Origin: Candidatus Saccharibacteria bacterium UBA5145
GTDB lineage: Bacteria > Patescibacteriota > Saccharimonadia > Saccharimonadales > UBA4665
Direction: 5' to 3'
DNA length: 45,167 nt
Assembly (NCBI GenBank): GCA_002413865.1
Contig: DHXX01000010.1
Span: 114,496 to 159,662 of the forward strand
Part shown: positions 16,894 through 24,863 of the stretch, piece after piece
How positions within the stretch are numbered: the stretch's first letter is position 1
Layout: each line of letters starts with the position of its first letter
Position numbers and translations under genes: made by a program
Notes under the pieces: model-generated
What the model was told of the DNA's origin: nothing
Seen by the model: only the letters and a program-made list of their open reading frames with translations
Database searches by the model: none

Positions 16894-17621
16894 AGAAGTC
16901 TCGACCATTTGCCGTATTTGACCTGGACGGCACTCTCATCCGCTGGCAGCTCTACCACGCCGTTGCCGACGAATTGGCCCGGGAAGGGCACTTCGGCGTA
17001 ATCGAGTACGCCAAGGTCCGCCAAGCCCGGATGAACTGGAAACAGCGGGCGACGGCCGGCTCCTTTAAGGACTACGAACAAACCCTCGTCAACCTCGTCG
17101 ACGTGGCCATTAGCGGCATTAGCGTCGCTGATCTCACCAAAGCCTGCCAAGCGGTTCTGGCCGAGTACAAAGACCAAGTCTACACCTACACCCGTGACCT
17201 CATCCGGCAATTGAAAGCTGAGGGTTATTTACTATTTGCTATCTCGGCCTCCCAGGAACAAATCGTCAAACTTTTGGCCGACTACTACCAGTTTGATGAT
17301 TACGGTGGTTCGGTCTACGAAGTCAAAGATGGTTATTTTACCGGCCAAAAAGAAGTGTTGAAACGTGAACGCAAGCCGACCTACTTAAAAGAACTCGTCG
17401 CCAAACACGGGGCAACCTGGGCTGGCAGTGTCGCCGTCGGCGATAGCGAGAGCGACATCCCGATGCTCGCCAGCGTGGAGCGCCCCATCGCCTTCAATCC
17501 GACCAAAGAACTGCTAAGCCACGCCCAAGCCGCCAACTGGAAAGTCGTGGTCGAACGCAAGAACGTCGTCTATGAACTCGAACCAGTCGATGGCCGGTAC
17601 CTACTAAGGCTGGCTGGCTAG
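16890..17621 (+). CDS. HAD-superfamily phosphatase (SerB-like, class IB)
   Basis: A 243-residue haloacid dehalogenase phosphatase. Motif I FDLDGTLIR is at residues 10-18 (Asp11 nucleophile, Asp13 acid), motif II lies near SASQEQ (about 118), and motif III/IV GDSESDIPML near 184-193. The cap is the small helical type of HAD-IB enzymes such as SerB or acyl-phosphate and lipid phosphate phosphatases, so the substrate remains open. GTG start overlaps the hydrolase stop (GTGA), so the two are co-translated. Confidence 0.85.
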   Translation: MKKSRPFAVFDLDGTLIRWQLYHAVADELAREGHFGVIEYAKVRQARMNWKQRATAGSFKDYEQTLVNLVDVAISGISVADLTKACQAVLAEYKDQVYTYTRDLIRQLKAEGYLLFAISASQEQIVKLLADYYQFDDYGGSVYEVKDGYFTGQKEVLKRERKPTYLKELVAKHGATWAGSVAVGDSESDIPMLASVERPIAFNPTKELLSHAQAANWKVVVERKNVVYELEPVDGRYLLRLAG

Positions 17622-17685
17622 TCGGCATGGCGGCTCGCCACGGCTATCGACCGTAAAATGAGTCGCTTCCGAGCGACAGAAGTGT

Positions 17686-17698
17686 TATAACAGGCTGA
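17686..17698 (+). promoter_or_regulatory. -10 box (TATAAC) and leaderless start
   Basis: TATAAC at 17686-17691 with the ATG 6 nt further on at 17698. Confidence 0.5.
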
Positions 17699-18507
17699 TG
17701 GACGCTAGAGCTAATTACTGGCACAAGCAAACACCGGACGAACCGTTGTTCCCGGATTTGCAATGGAGCCGACCGGAAAACCGCCAGTTCGCCGGCAAGT
17801 TATTGATCGTCGGGGGTAACGTGCACGGTTTTGCCGCGGCCGCCGAAGCTTACGGCCTGGCCGAGACAGCCGGAATCGGCACAACCCGCGTCCTGTTGCC
17901 AGACGTCTTGCAAAAGACCGTCCGCCGAATTTTCCCAGCCGCCGAATACGCCCCCAGTACGCCCAGCGGCAGCTTTGGCCAAAAAGCTTTGGGCGAACTC
18001 TTGCCGCTGGGTGCTTGGGCCGACGGCGTTTTGCTGGCCGGCGATCTCGGCCGCAACAGCGAGACGGCCATCCTGCTCGAAAAATTCGTCACCACTTATA
18101 GCGGGCAGATAACCATGACGCGCGACGCCGCCGATTACTTTACCAGTTCGCCCCGCCTCGTCCTGGAACGCCCCGACACGCTGCTCGTCGTCAGCTTTGC
18201 CCAGCTTCAAAAATTAGCCGTCGCGGCTAAATACCCGGCCGCTTTTACGTTTGACATGGATTTATTGCGCTTGATCGATCAACTGCACGACTTTAGTCTG
18301 CAGTATCCGTTGGCGCTTATCGTCCGCCACCTCGATAACGTTATCGTCGCCGTCGGCGGGGAAGTCAGCACGACCAAGGTGCCGGCCGAGCAGCTTGTTT
18401 GGCGTTTGAGTACGGCGGCGCGGGCTTGTGTTTGGTGGTTGCAGCAGCCGAGCAAGGGGTTTGCGGCTTTGAGTACGGCGGTGGTGGATAAGGGAGCAAA
18501 GAGATAG
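17698..18507 (+). CDS. Ribokinase-like protein related to NAD(P)HX dehydratase
   Basis: A 269-residue protein resembling the C-terminal YjeF/NnrD family, which repairs hydrated NAD(P)H. The GKLLIVGGNVHGFAAAAEAYGLA stretch (about 37-59) fits the family's GxxGG...GA start, and VLLAGDLGRN (about 110-119) the second strand-loop. The usual NPGMATGGSGDVL nucleotide-binding signature near the C-terminus is not recognisable; AVGGEVST (about 221-228) stands nearest. It may be a divergent or inactive paralogue. Leaderless-type start. Confidence 0.55.
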   Translation: MDARANYWHKQTPDEPLFPDLQWSRPENRQFAGKLLIVGGNVHGFAAAAEAYGLAETAGIGTTRVLLPDVLQKTVRRIFPAAEYAPSTPSGSFGQKALGELLPLGAWADGVLLAGDLGRNSETAILLEKFVTTYSGQITMTRDAADYFTSSPRLVLERPDTLLVVSFAQLQKLAVAAKYPAAFTFDMDLLRLIDQLHDFSLQYPLALIVRHLDNVIVAVGGEVSTTKVPAEQLVWRLSTAARACVWWLQQPSKGFAALSTAVVDKGAKR

Positions 18508-18526
18508 CCATTACTTAGGTAGCGCT

Positions 18527-18721
18527 TGGGCGAGGAGGGATCGCTCCGTTACACTGCGCTCCGCCACAAAGTCATGTTCGAAGTGAGCTTCTGCGCGTGA
18601 CTTTGCTCTGCCTAACCCTTCCGTTCGCTACGCTCTCTCACAGGGTTCGGGTCCCTCCGGCTCTGCCAATTAAAAACGGCCAGCTTTCGCTGGTCGTTTT
18701 TAATTGGTGGGCGAGGAGGGA
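18527..18721 (-). mobile_element. Candidate tRNA-flanking mini-element (tRNA-Leu copy)
   Basis: Read on the minus strand, downstream of tRNA-Leu. A 14-bp direct repeat TGGGCGAGGAGGGA (plus strand) lies at 18708-18721, inside the tRNA 3' end, and again at 18527-18540, 181 bp apart. Inside are the terminator hairpin and module 1 at about 18611-18660, which matches the tRNA-Ser copy: GGGAnCCGAACCC, AGAGAGCGnAGCGAACGGAA, GGGTTnGG. Module 1 is bracketed by CTCTGCC at 18605 and 18661. Module 2 at 18567-18605 has perfect 8-bp arms CAAAGTCA/TGACTTTG around the GCGCAGAAG...CTTCGAACA core. No protein is encoded. Mobility is inferred. Confidence 0.5.
18667..18706 (-). terminator. Terminator hairpin after tRNA-Leu
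   Basis: CCAATTAAAAACGGCCAGC pairs with its complement (one G-U) around a TTTC loop. It starts at the encoded CCA of the tRNA and has T-runs in both directions, so it could act on either strand. Confidence 0.85.
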
Positions 18722-18789
18722 ATCGAACCCTCACTCCCGAAAGAATACGATTTTGAGTCGTACGCGTATACCAGTTCCGCCACTCGCCC
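18705..18789 (-). tRNA. tRNA-Leu(CAA)
   Basis: An 85-nt class II tRNA with encoded CCA. The acceptor GGGCGAG pairs with CTCGCCC, the discriminator is A as required for leucine, and the anticodon loop is CTCAAAA with anticodon CAA, reading UUG. The long variable arm is TTCTTTCGGGAG-like and the T arm is GAGGG TTCGATT CCCTC. A TTGTTT/TTTAAA pair with 17-bp spacing upstream is a possible promoter. Confidence 0.95.
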
Positions 18790-18864
18790 ATAGATTTTTA
18801 AATGCCCCCGGCGCCACGCAAACAATTTTACGCCCCGGAGGTAGGTTACAAGGGGTCATTGTAC

Positions 18865-18892
18865 TATACTTAAGCACATGGAGCTAGCATAA
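18865..18892 (+). promoter_or_regulatory. -10 box with leaderless 4-codon mini-ORF before the sortase gene
   Basis: TATACT at 18865-18870 precedes an ATG at 18878 by 7 nt. That ATG opens a four-codon ORF (MELA, stop TAA at 18890-18892). The sortase start at 18908 follows with an AAAAGG ribosome site. Confidence 0.45.
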
Positions 18893-18907
18893 GCTCAAAA
18901 GGTATCT

Positions 18908-20194
18908 ATGGACAACGACTCACCCCACCCCAATTCTAAGAGCCAGGCCGATGCCAGTCTCGAAGCGGCCAATCTTATCCGTCAAAAAGTCGCTCAAATT
19001 TACGCCGGTGAACCAAATGCGGGCGCCGAGGCGACCGAGGCCAAGCAGGTCAAACAACGTAGTCGACACCAACAGTTCATGTATGAACTCAGTACGTCGG
19101 GTAAAGATTTGGCCACCATCCAAACCGAGTGGCACAACTACTACATCCAGCTGCCGGACGCCGAAAAGCATGTCGTTTGGCAAGAGTTTTACGAGAGCAG
19201 TAGCACGATTTCAGTACCCAGCCAACCTGCCGACGCGGTGCCGGCGGCTTTGGCCATCGCCGAGCACAAACACGGCGTGCTCGACAGTCGACACCGCAAG
19301 ACAAGAGCCCGACCCAAGAAACAACTCCGGCGCGACCTCCGACAGCCCACCGAGGTACGCAACGCCATTCGCGCTACCGTCAGTGGCGGTGGCAAACTGA
19401 CCGCCAAGCACCATTTGCAGTCGTTGTTCTTCGGCCTAGGCATCGGTAGCCTAGTGCTCGTCATCTTCTTGTTTAGTTTCTTTAACGAGGTTATCATCGC
19501 CCCCTTTATCCAGCCGAGTCGAGTCGCCGCCGCGACCCCAATCATTGTCGACGCCAACACCGTCGCGCCATCCGCCAACCCGGAAGTTATCATCCCCAAG
19601 ATCAACGTCGAAATCCCCGTCAGTTACTCGCAAACATCGACCAACGAGAGCGCCATCGAAACCGCCCTGGAAGACGGTATCGTCCACTATCCGACGACCG
19701 TCAAGCCCGGCGAGCTCGGCAACGCGGCCTTTTTTGGTCACTCCAGCAACAACATCTTTAACAAAGGTAAGTACAAGTTCGCTTTCGTGCTCCTGCACAC
19801 CCTCGTTCCGGGAGACACGTTTTATTTGACCGCCAACAGCAAAGTCTATGTCTACAAGGTAATCACCAAAACAATCGTCCCGCCCACCGAAGTCGGCGTC
19901 CTCGGTCCGGTACCCGGCCAAACGGCCACCGCCACGCTGATTACCTGTGATCCGCCCGGCACCAGCGCCAATCGTCTGATTGTCGTCGGCCAGCAAATCA
20001 GCCCCGACCCGGCCGGCAACGTCCAAGTCGCCAGCGCCCCCGTCGCGACGACTACGTCCTTGCCCGGTAACGGCCCGACTTTGTTTGGCCGCCTGATGGC
20101 GACTGGTGCCGGTAAAACGATTGGCGCGATCGCCATCCTGATTGCCTTCATCGCGACGCTTCGCTGGGTCAATAAGCCCAACCGCCAGAGATAG
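18908..20194 (+). CDS. Sortase-family transpeptidase with long cytoplasmic region
   Basis: A 428-residue membrane protein. Residues 1-165 are charged, rich in Arg/Lys/Gln, and cytoplasmic. A helix at about 173-195 is followed by an extracytoplasmic sortase domain with His278 (FFGHSS), Cys347 in the TLITC motif and Arg356 (NRLIV). A second helix near the C-terminus (about 400-420) anchors the other end. The catalytic triad is complete, so it should link surface proteins to the wall or pilus subunits to each other. The long N-terminal cytoplasmic part is unusual for sortases. Confidence 0.88.
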   Translation: MDNDSPHPNSKSQADASLEAANLIRQKVAQIYAGEPNAGAEATEAKQVKQRSRHQQFMYELSTSGKDLATIQTEWHNYYIQLPDAEKHVVWQEFYESSSTISVPSQPADAVPAALAIAEHKHGVLDSRHRKTRARPKKQLRRDLRQPTEVRNAIRATVSGGGKLTAKHHLQSLFFGLGIGSLVLVIFLFSFFNEVIIAPFIQPSRVAAATPIIVDANTVAPSANPEVIIPKINVEIPVSYSQTSTNESAIETALEDGIVHYPTTVKPGELGNAAFFGHSSNNIFNKGKYKFAFVLLHTLVPGDTFYLTANSKVYVYKVITKTIVPPTEVGVLGPVPGQTATATLITCDPPGTSANRLIVVGQQISPDPAGNVQVASAPVATTTSLPGNGPTLFGRLMATGAGKTIGAIAILIAFIATLRWVNKPNRQR

Positions 20195-20222
20195 TAGGAT
20201 AGTTAGATAGTGGGATAGTTGG
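20192..20222. repeat. Half palindrome of ATAGTNNGATAGT words
   Basis: Tandem words GATAGT/TTAGATAGTGGGATAGTT after the sortase stop, the same family as the outer arms at 3551. No opposing arm is present. Confidence 0.5.
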
Positions 20223-20244
20223 GGGTTGGGTTTTGTAGAGTTAG

Positions 20245-21711
20245 TTAGGGGATGAGCAATGCTGTCTGCGTCAAGCTGATTTGACCGGCTACGGTGCCCG
20301 CGGCGAGCGTATACATGTGTTGGTAGTCGGGAGCGAAGAAGGGAAGGTAGGTTGGATTGGCCGCAATCAACGTTTGGTTATTCGTATAGTCGTAATCAAA
20401 GACCAGTAGCTTGCCGCCACTGACGTAGTTCAGCCGATTGCCGTCCATCCAGCTGGCATGGGCCTGGGGCGCGTCGAGGGCCTGACTCGTTTTATAATTG
20501 TAACCGTGCTTGTTTTCGATGTCATAGACGCCGAATTGTTGACCGTTTTCAGCGACGATAAACTGGGCATTGCTCGAAAACCCGAGGTAGTTAGGGTTGT
20601 CGACGTGTAGGACTTGAGCCGGAACCGGTACCCGCACCACGCCGGCATTGATCTGACCGATCGGGTCTTTGTAGATATAGACTTTGTTTTCACTGGCCGC
20701 GCCGATCGCAAAGTAAAATGTGCCGCTGTACTTGGTAAGATTTAAGAGATAGGTAGTCCCGGCCGGCAACGAGCGCACCACGTTAGTCTGCCCGTTATCG
20801 AGAAACTTAACCATTACTTTACCAGCCGCCGCGCCCTCGTCGGTCGCGTACAACACCGAATTATTGCCATAGGTCTGGTAGGCCAGCACGTGGTTCAGCA
20901 GCGCCACAGCTGTGGGGGCTTTGAGGGAAACAGTTTGCAGCGTGCCGTCGCTGTTATAGAGGTAATACTGGTCGTACTTTTTGTCATTGAGTGTCAGCTT
21001 GGTGGGCGTGACTGCCAGCGTTTTATTTAGATTGAGTGACTCGGCCGGCGCCGTTCGATTCAGCAAAATATATTCGATCTTCCCGTCGTACAGGTGCTGG
21101 AATACGACGTGCTGGTTATCGTCGGCCCATTCGCTTAACTGCCAGCTTTCGGTCGTCGTCGCTTTCGTCAACAAATCGCTCGGTAGCGTAATGACGGTTG
21201 GCTCTTTGGCCGGATTATTGAGGTCGTAGACATCAAAATTAGTCATTGAACCGGCTTGAGACACCACCGCCCAGCGGCGATCCAGACTTTGTGTCGCCAT
21301 GGCGGGTGCCGCGTCATAGCCGTGTAATTTACTAGTTACAAGCTTCTTGGGGAAGAGAAGTGGATAATCGTAGTGGGCCACTCGGCCGCCATCGAGTTCA
21401 ATCGTTCGTTCCCACGGGCGGTAGCCGGCCTTATCGAGCTTGATATTATAAATCCCCGATGGCAAGACCAGACGGGTGTTCGTCTTGGATTTGGACAACT
21501 TGCCGTTGATATAGATGTCGGCCGGGGCCGGCTGGCTCGAGAAAAAGAGCAGGCCGTTTTGGATGACACTGCCGTTCCGGTTGAGACCAAAGCCATACGC
21601 CTGATAGAGCAAAACGATTGTCGCAATAATAATAGCCACACCGATGAGGACATAGCCGGTGAGGATAATAATAGTGTGACGGGCTCGCTTTTTGGGGTCT
21701 AAAAAATCCAT
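20245..21711 (-). CDS. PEGA-domain membrane protein with beta-propeller-like repeats
   Basis: A 488-residue protein with one N-terminal helix (about 12-37), a PEGA domain (about 55-115; INGKLSKSK, GIYNIKLDKAGYRPW) and a long C-terminal region of repeated beta strands resembling a WD40/TolB-like propeller. It would be anchored in the membrane facing outward; PEGA proteins are linked with surface-layer or cell-wall binding. No catalytic motif is seen. TATAAT on the minus strand at 21740-21735 supplies a promoter with a ~17-nt leader. Divergent from the gene at 21864. Confidence 0.8.
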   Translation of the reverse strand: MDFLDPKKRARHTIIILTGYVLIGVAIIIATIVLLYQAYGFGLNRNGSVIQNGLLFFSSQPAPADIYINGKLSKSKTNTRLVLPSGIYNIKLDKAGYRPWERTIELDGGRVAHYDYPLLFPKKLVTSKLHGYDAAPAMATQSLDRRWAVVSQAGSMTNFDVYDLNNPAKEPTVITLPSDLLTKATTTESWQLSEWADDNQHVVFQHLYDGKIEYILLNRTAPAESLNLNKTLAVTPTKLTLNDKKYDQYYLYNSDGTLQTVSLKAPTAVALLNHVLAYQTYGNNSVLYATDEGAAAGKVMVKFLDNGQTNVVRSLPAGTTYLLNLTKYSGTFYFAIGAASENKVYIYKDPIGQINAGVVRVPVPAQVLHVDNPNYLGFSSNAQFIVAENGQQFGVYDIENKHGYNYKTSQALDAPQAHASWMDGNRLNYVSGGKLLVFDYDYTNNQTLIAANPTYLPFFAPDYQHMYTLAAGTVAGQISLTQTALLIP

Positions 21712-21763
21712 AGTGTGTTATTAAACTAAAATTAATTATACGCTTTTACAGTCGCCGTTGGGC

Positions 21764-21779
21764 TATCTTATATAAGATA
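21764..21779. promoter_or_regulatory. Perfect 16-bp palindrome in a divergent promoter region
   Basis: TATCTTATATAAGATA is its own reverse complement. It sits between the PEGA gene promoter (21735) and the promoter of the 21864 gene (-35 at 21794), so it is a candidate operator for one or both. Confidence 0.4.
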
Positions 21780-21793
21780 ATCTTTATAAGGAC

Positions 21794-21822
21794 TTGCGAT
21801 GACATCAAAGAGGCGCTAAGAT
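21794..21822 (+). promoter_or_regulatory. Promoter of the 21864 gene
   Basis: TTGCGA at 21794-21799 and TAAGAT at 21817-21822 with exact 17-bp spacing. A leader of about 35 nt carries a GAGGACAGGG ribosome site before the GTG start. Confidence 0.55.
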
Positions 21823-21863
21823 TAGTGTAAATCGCTTATGTAAGCTACGAGGACAGGGCAATT

Positions 21864-22988
21864 GTGAGCAAAAACAACAACATAATAGAAATTAACGGCC
21901 AACGTTATAACGCTGTAACGGGTGCTTTGATCGGTGATGGTCCCAAGCCAGCCAAAAATGTCGATGGGGTGGTTCGACTTGGCGCCACTTCAGCCAGCCC
22001 GGCCCTGTCTAAGCCCGCGCCGCGCGCCGCGCTCCAATCTGTTGTTAAGAAGCCCGTGATGGATATCGCCCGTTCGAGCCATTCGATTAAGCACCACGAT
22101 CCCCAGGTCGCCCAAACACTGATGCGGCGCAGCGTCCATAAGCCCAGCGCGGTCCACCCTCATCTGAAGGCCCAAACTCCGACCGATCAATTGGCCGCCC
22201 GGCCTAATCACGCCGTCCAGCCGAAGCTGTCCCACCAGGCTATCGATCCCAAACGCCAAAAGCGCGCCCATCGGGCCAGCAAAAACGAGCTGATTCGCCA
22301 TTTTAGCGCCATAACCAGCTTTTCGGCCAGTACACCCCAGATCGCGGCGCTGTCCCGACCGGTTGCCCAGCTGGCCCTCAAAAAACAAATAGCCAGGCTC
22401 GCTGTTCCGGCCCAAACTGCCGTCACGGGGACACAACCCAGTCTCGACATGTTCCAAAAGGCCTTGGCCGAGGCGACCGCGCATCAGCAGCCATTCTTTA
22501 CGCCGCCCAAAAAAGCAGGTTCCGGCCACGGGTTCACCAGCCGCGCAGCCCGCTCCGTTGGCGCCGGGCTCCTTATCGTTTTACTGGCTGGTTTCGTAAC
22601 CTACCAAAACATACCCAACATCAAACTAAGCCTGGCTTCGAGTCGAGTTGGTTTTGAGGCTAGTCTGCCGAGTTATCGCCCGGCTGGTTTTTCGGTTGGG
22701 ACAATGAGTTATGGCGTCGGCAATGTCGCTATCAACTACCACAGTAACAGCGACACCAGGGCCTACACGCTGACCGAAAAAGCCTCCAATTGGGATAGTC
22801 AGACTTTGCGTGACGTCTACGTCGTCACCAGTGCCGGCCAAGCCTACCAGACCGTCCAAGCCAGCGGCCGGACCATCTATTTATTCGCCCGCAACGCGAC
22901 TTGGGTCAATAACGGCGTCTGGTATGAAATTCAAAATAATGGCAATCTGAGCAGCAGACAGCTCGTCGACTTAGCCAGCTCTCTGTAA
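21864..22988 (+). CDS. Membrane protein with extracytoplasmic C-terminal domain (DUF4367-like)
   Basis: A 374-residue protein starting at GTG. Residues 1-225 are cytoplasmic, low-complexity, rich in Ala, Pro, His, Lys and Gln and probably disordered. A helix at about 232-250 is followed by a ~120-residue outer domain (ASLPSYRPAGFSVG...VYVVTSAGQAYQTVQASGRTIYLFARN is its core) resembling DUF4367-type sensor domains of anti-sigma-like proteins. No sigma factor lies nearby. The assignment is tentative. The 'SKNNNIIEINGQRYNAVTG' N-terminus looks like a distinct short motif. Confidence 0.65.
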   Translation: MSKNNNIIEINGQRYNAVTGALIGDGPKPAKNVDGVVRLGATSASPALSKPAPRAALQSVVKKPVMDIARSSHSIKHHDPQVAQTLMRRSVHKPSAVHPHLKAQTPTDQLAARPNHAVQPKLSHQAIDPKRQKRAHRASKNELIRHFSAITSFSASTPQIAALSRPVAQLALKKQIARLAVPAQTAVTGTQPSLDMFQKALAEATAHQQPFFTPPKKAGSGHGFTSRAARSVGAGLLIVLLAGFVTYQNIPNIKLSLASSRVGFEASLPSYRPAGFSVGTMSYGVGNVAINYHSNSDTRAYTLTEKASNWDSQTLRDVYVVTSAGQAYQTVQASGRTIYLFARNATWVNNGVWYEIQNNGNLSSRQLVDLASSL

Positions 22989-23055
22989 TCACCCGACGGA
23001 TTCTTGCAAACTCTGTTTGTAGTAAATCCAAGCTCGCCAGGGCAGACAGGGTGAT

Positions 23056-23145
23056 TCACGAAGTTGAAAGTGAAAAGTTACAAAGTTGAAAGTTGGCCCC
23101 GGCCCGAGCTAACTTTCAACTTTATACTTTACGAACTTTATAACT
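23056..23145. repeat. Word palindrome (GAAAGTT family)
   Basis: GAAGTTGAAAGTGAAAAGTT... on the left and CTAACTTTCAACTTTATACT... on the right around GGCCCCGGCCCGAGC. Same family as 3606, 29568, 38106 and 40614. Confidence 0.65.
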
Positions 23146-23251
23146 AACAGGGTAGTAACTAACAAAAATCATTAAAGAGTAGATTCAGGCTGATCTCGCC
23201 ACAAACAAGGTTTGCATCGGGTTCATGGTTTTGTTTCATCTGTTTTTCTCC

Positions 23252-23264
23252 TATACTAAGGGTA
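23252..23264 (+). promoter_or_regulatory. -10 box (TATACT) and leaderless start of gltX
   Basis: TATACT at 23252-23257 lies 6 nt before the ATG at 23264, which matches the family N-terminus. Confidence 0.65.
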
Positions 23265-24712
23265 TGAAACCTATCCGCACGCGCTTCGCGCCCAGCCCAA
23301 CCGGCTTTTTACACGTCGGCGGTATCCGCACGGCGCTGTTCGCCTGGCTGCTGGCGCGTCAAAACGGCGGGCAGTTTGTTTTGCGTTTTGAAGACACCGA
23401 TCGAAAGAGGGAAGTCGAGGGCGCCCGCGACCACCTAATGCTCAGCCTGCACACTTTAGGGCTAGATTACGACGAAGGCCCCGATATCGGCGGGCCCTAC
23501 GCTCCCTACGTCCAGAGTGAACGCCTAGCGAGCTACCAAAAGTGGGCCGAGCAGCTCGTCGCGGCTGGCCGTGCCTACGCCGACCCTTACAGCAGCGAGG
23601 AAGTTCAAGCTTTTCGCGAGCAAGCCCAGCACGCCAAACAGCCGTTCTTGTACCGTAACCACCGGCCGGATAATCCACCCGTTTGGGACGGTACCCAGCC
23701 GCTCCGCCTGCGTTCCGACCCCAAACCCTACCAGTGGCACGATGCCGTTATGGGCGACCTCAGCACCGGCCCGGAAGTAATCGATGATTTCATTCTAATT
23801 AAGTCGGACGGTTACCCGACATACAACTTTGCCCACATCATCGATGACCAAGAAATGGCGATTACCCATATTATTCGCGGTCAAGAGTTTATCGCCAGCG
23901 TCCCGAACTACTTGAACCTCTACGAAGCCCTCGGTCTCGCCGCGCCGGTGATGGCAACCGTCCCGCACATTTTGGCACCGGCCGGCAACAAAAAGCTCAG
24001 TAAGCGCGACGGCTCCAAAGACGTCCTCGACTATGTCCGCGAAGGTTTCATGCCCGACGCTTTGGTCAATTTCATCGCTTCACTCGGTTGGAACGACGGC
24101 AGCGAACAAGAAATATTTAGTCGGGATGAATTAATCCAAAAGTTCAGTCTCGATCGTGTCCAGCGGTCAGGCGCTCGCTTCGACGAACAGCGTTTGTTGT
24201 GGATGAACGGGGCTTGGATCCGCCAGCTCGGACTTGACGAGCTCTACCGACTAACCGATAAACCTGAGTTTTGGCCGCTCGACACTCCAACCGAGTACGA
24301 CAACCGTGGCTATAAAACCCAAGTTTTAGCCCTCATCCAAGAACGCCTCAAGTACTTTGCCGAATTACCGGGTCTAACCCCTTATTTCTTTACCGACCTC
24401 CCAGTCGACGAGACTTTGATTAGCACCCACAAGCAGCTCAAAAAGTTTAGCCCCGCCGAGCTAAAAATAATGCTCGAGCAGAGCCGCGCCAGCCTAGAAC
24501 AGAGTGATTTCAGCCCGACCAACCTCCAAAATAGGCTGAACGACTTGCTCGAACAAACGGGTCAAAAGCCAGCCATTCTCTTTAGTCTGATCCGGATCGC
24601 CAGTACCCAAGCCCCAGCCAGCCCGGGTTTGGCCGATACGCTGGCTGTCCTCGGCAAAGAGCGCAGCTTACGCCGGATCGACGCCCAACTCGCCGCTCTG
24701 GCGGCGGTTTAG
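23264..24712 (+). CDS. gltX: Glutamyl-tRNA synthetase
   Basis: Charges tRNA-Glu (and possibly tRNA-Gln) with glutamate. The 482-residue class I enzyme begins MKPIRTRFAPSPTGFLHVGG, with the HIGH-equivalent HVGG at 16-19, and has the KMSKS-equivalent KLSKR near 243-247. The C-terminal anticodon-binding helical domain is complete. The start is at the leaderless ATG, 13 codons inside the longest frame. The tRNA-Glu(CTC) it would recognise is encoded at 33718. Confidence 0.96.
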   Translation: MKPIRTRFAPSPTGFLHVGGIRTALFAWLLARQNGGQFVLRFEDTDRKREVEGARDHLMLSLHTLGLDYDEGPDIGGPYAPYVQSERLASYQKWAEQLVAAGRAYADPYSSEEVQAFREQAQHAKQPFLYRNHRPDNPPVWDGTQPLRLRSDPKPYQWHDAVMGDLSTGPEVIDDFILIKSDGYPTYNFAHIIDDQEMAITHIIRGQEFIASVPNYLNLYEALGLAAPVMATVPHILAPAGNKKLSKRDGSKDVLDYVREGFMPDALVNFIASLGWNDGSEQEIFSRDELIQKFSLDRVQRSGARFDEQRLLWMNGAWIRQLGLDELYRLTDKPEFWPLDTPTEYDNRGYKTQVLALIQERLKYFAELPGLTPYFFTDLPVDETLISTHKQLKKFSPAELKIMLEQSRASLEQSDFSPTNLQNRLNDLLEQTGQKPAILFSLIRIASTQAPASPGLADTLAVLGKERSLRRIDAQLAALAAV

Positions 24713-24717
24713 TAACC

Positions 24718-24806
24718 CGAAAATAGAAATTTGAAATTCGCTAAGCCCGTCGCGTGCGAGCGACGGCGGCTCACGGCTAATTCCTAGTTACTAATTCCAA
24801 TTTACT
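24718..24806. repeat. Word palindrome (TAGAAATTNGAAATT family)
   Basis: AAATAGAAATTTGAAATTCG on the left and CTAATTCCTAGTTACTAATT on the right, with a GTCGC...GCGAC hairpin between. It fills most of the gltX-DUF3048 gap. Confidence 0.5.
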
Positions 24807-24850
24807 GGCCCGACCCGCCTCTGAAGTTTCTTAATTAGCATAAGCATTGC

Positions 24851-24863
24851 TACAATGGATCTA
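24851..24863 (+). promoter_or_regulatory. -10 box (TACAAT) and leaderless start
   Basis: TACAAT at 24851-24856, ATG 6 nt further at 24863. Confidence 0.6.

Noticed and set aside
18597..18887. 96-residue open frame over tRNA-Leu
   Set aside because: It reads the antisense of tRNA-Leu and contains the WWARRESNPH string typical of misannotated tRNA antisense ORFs.
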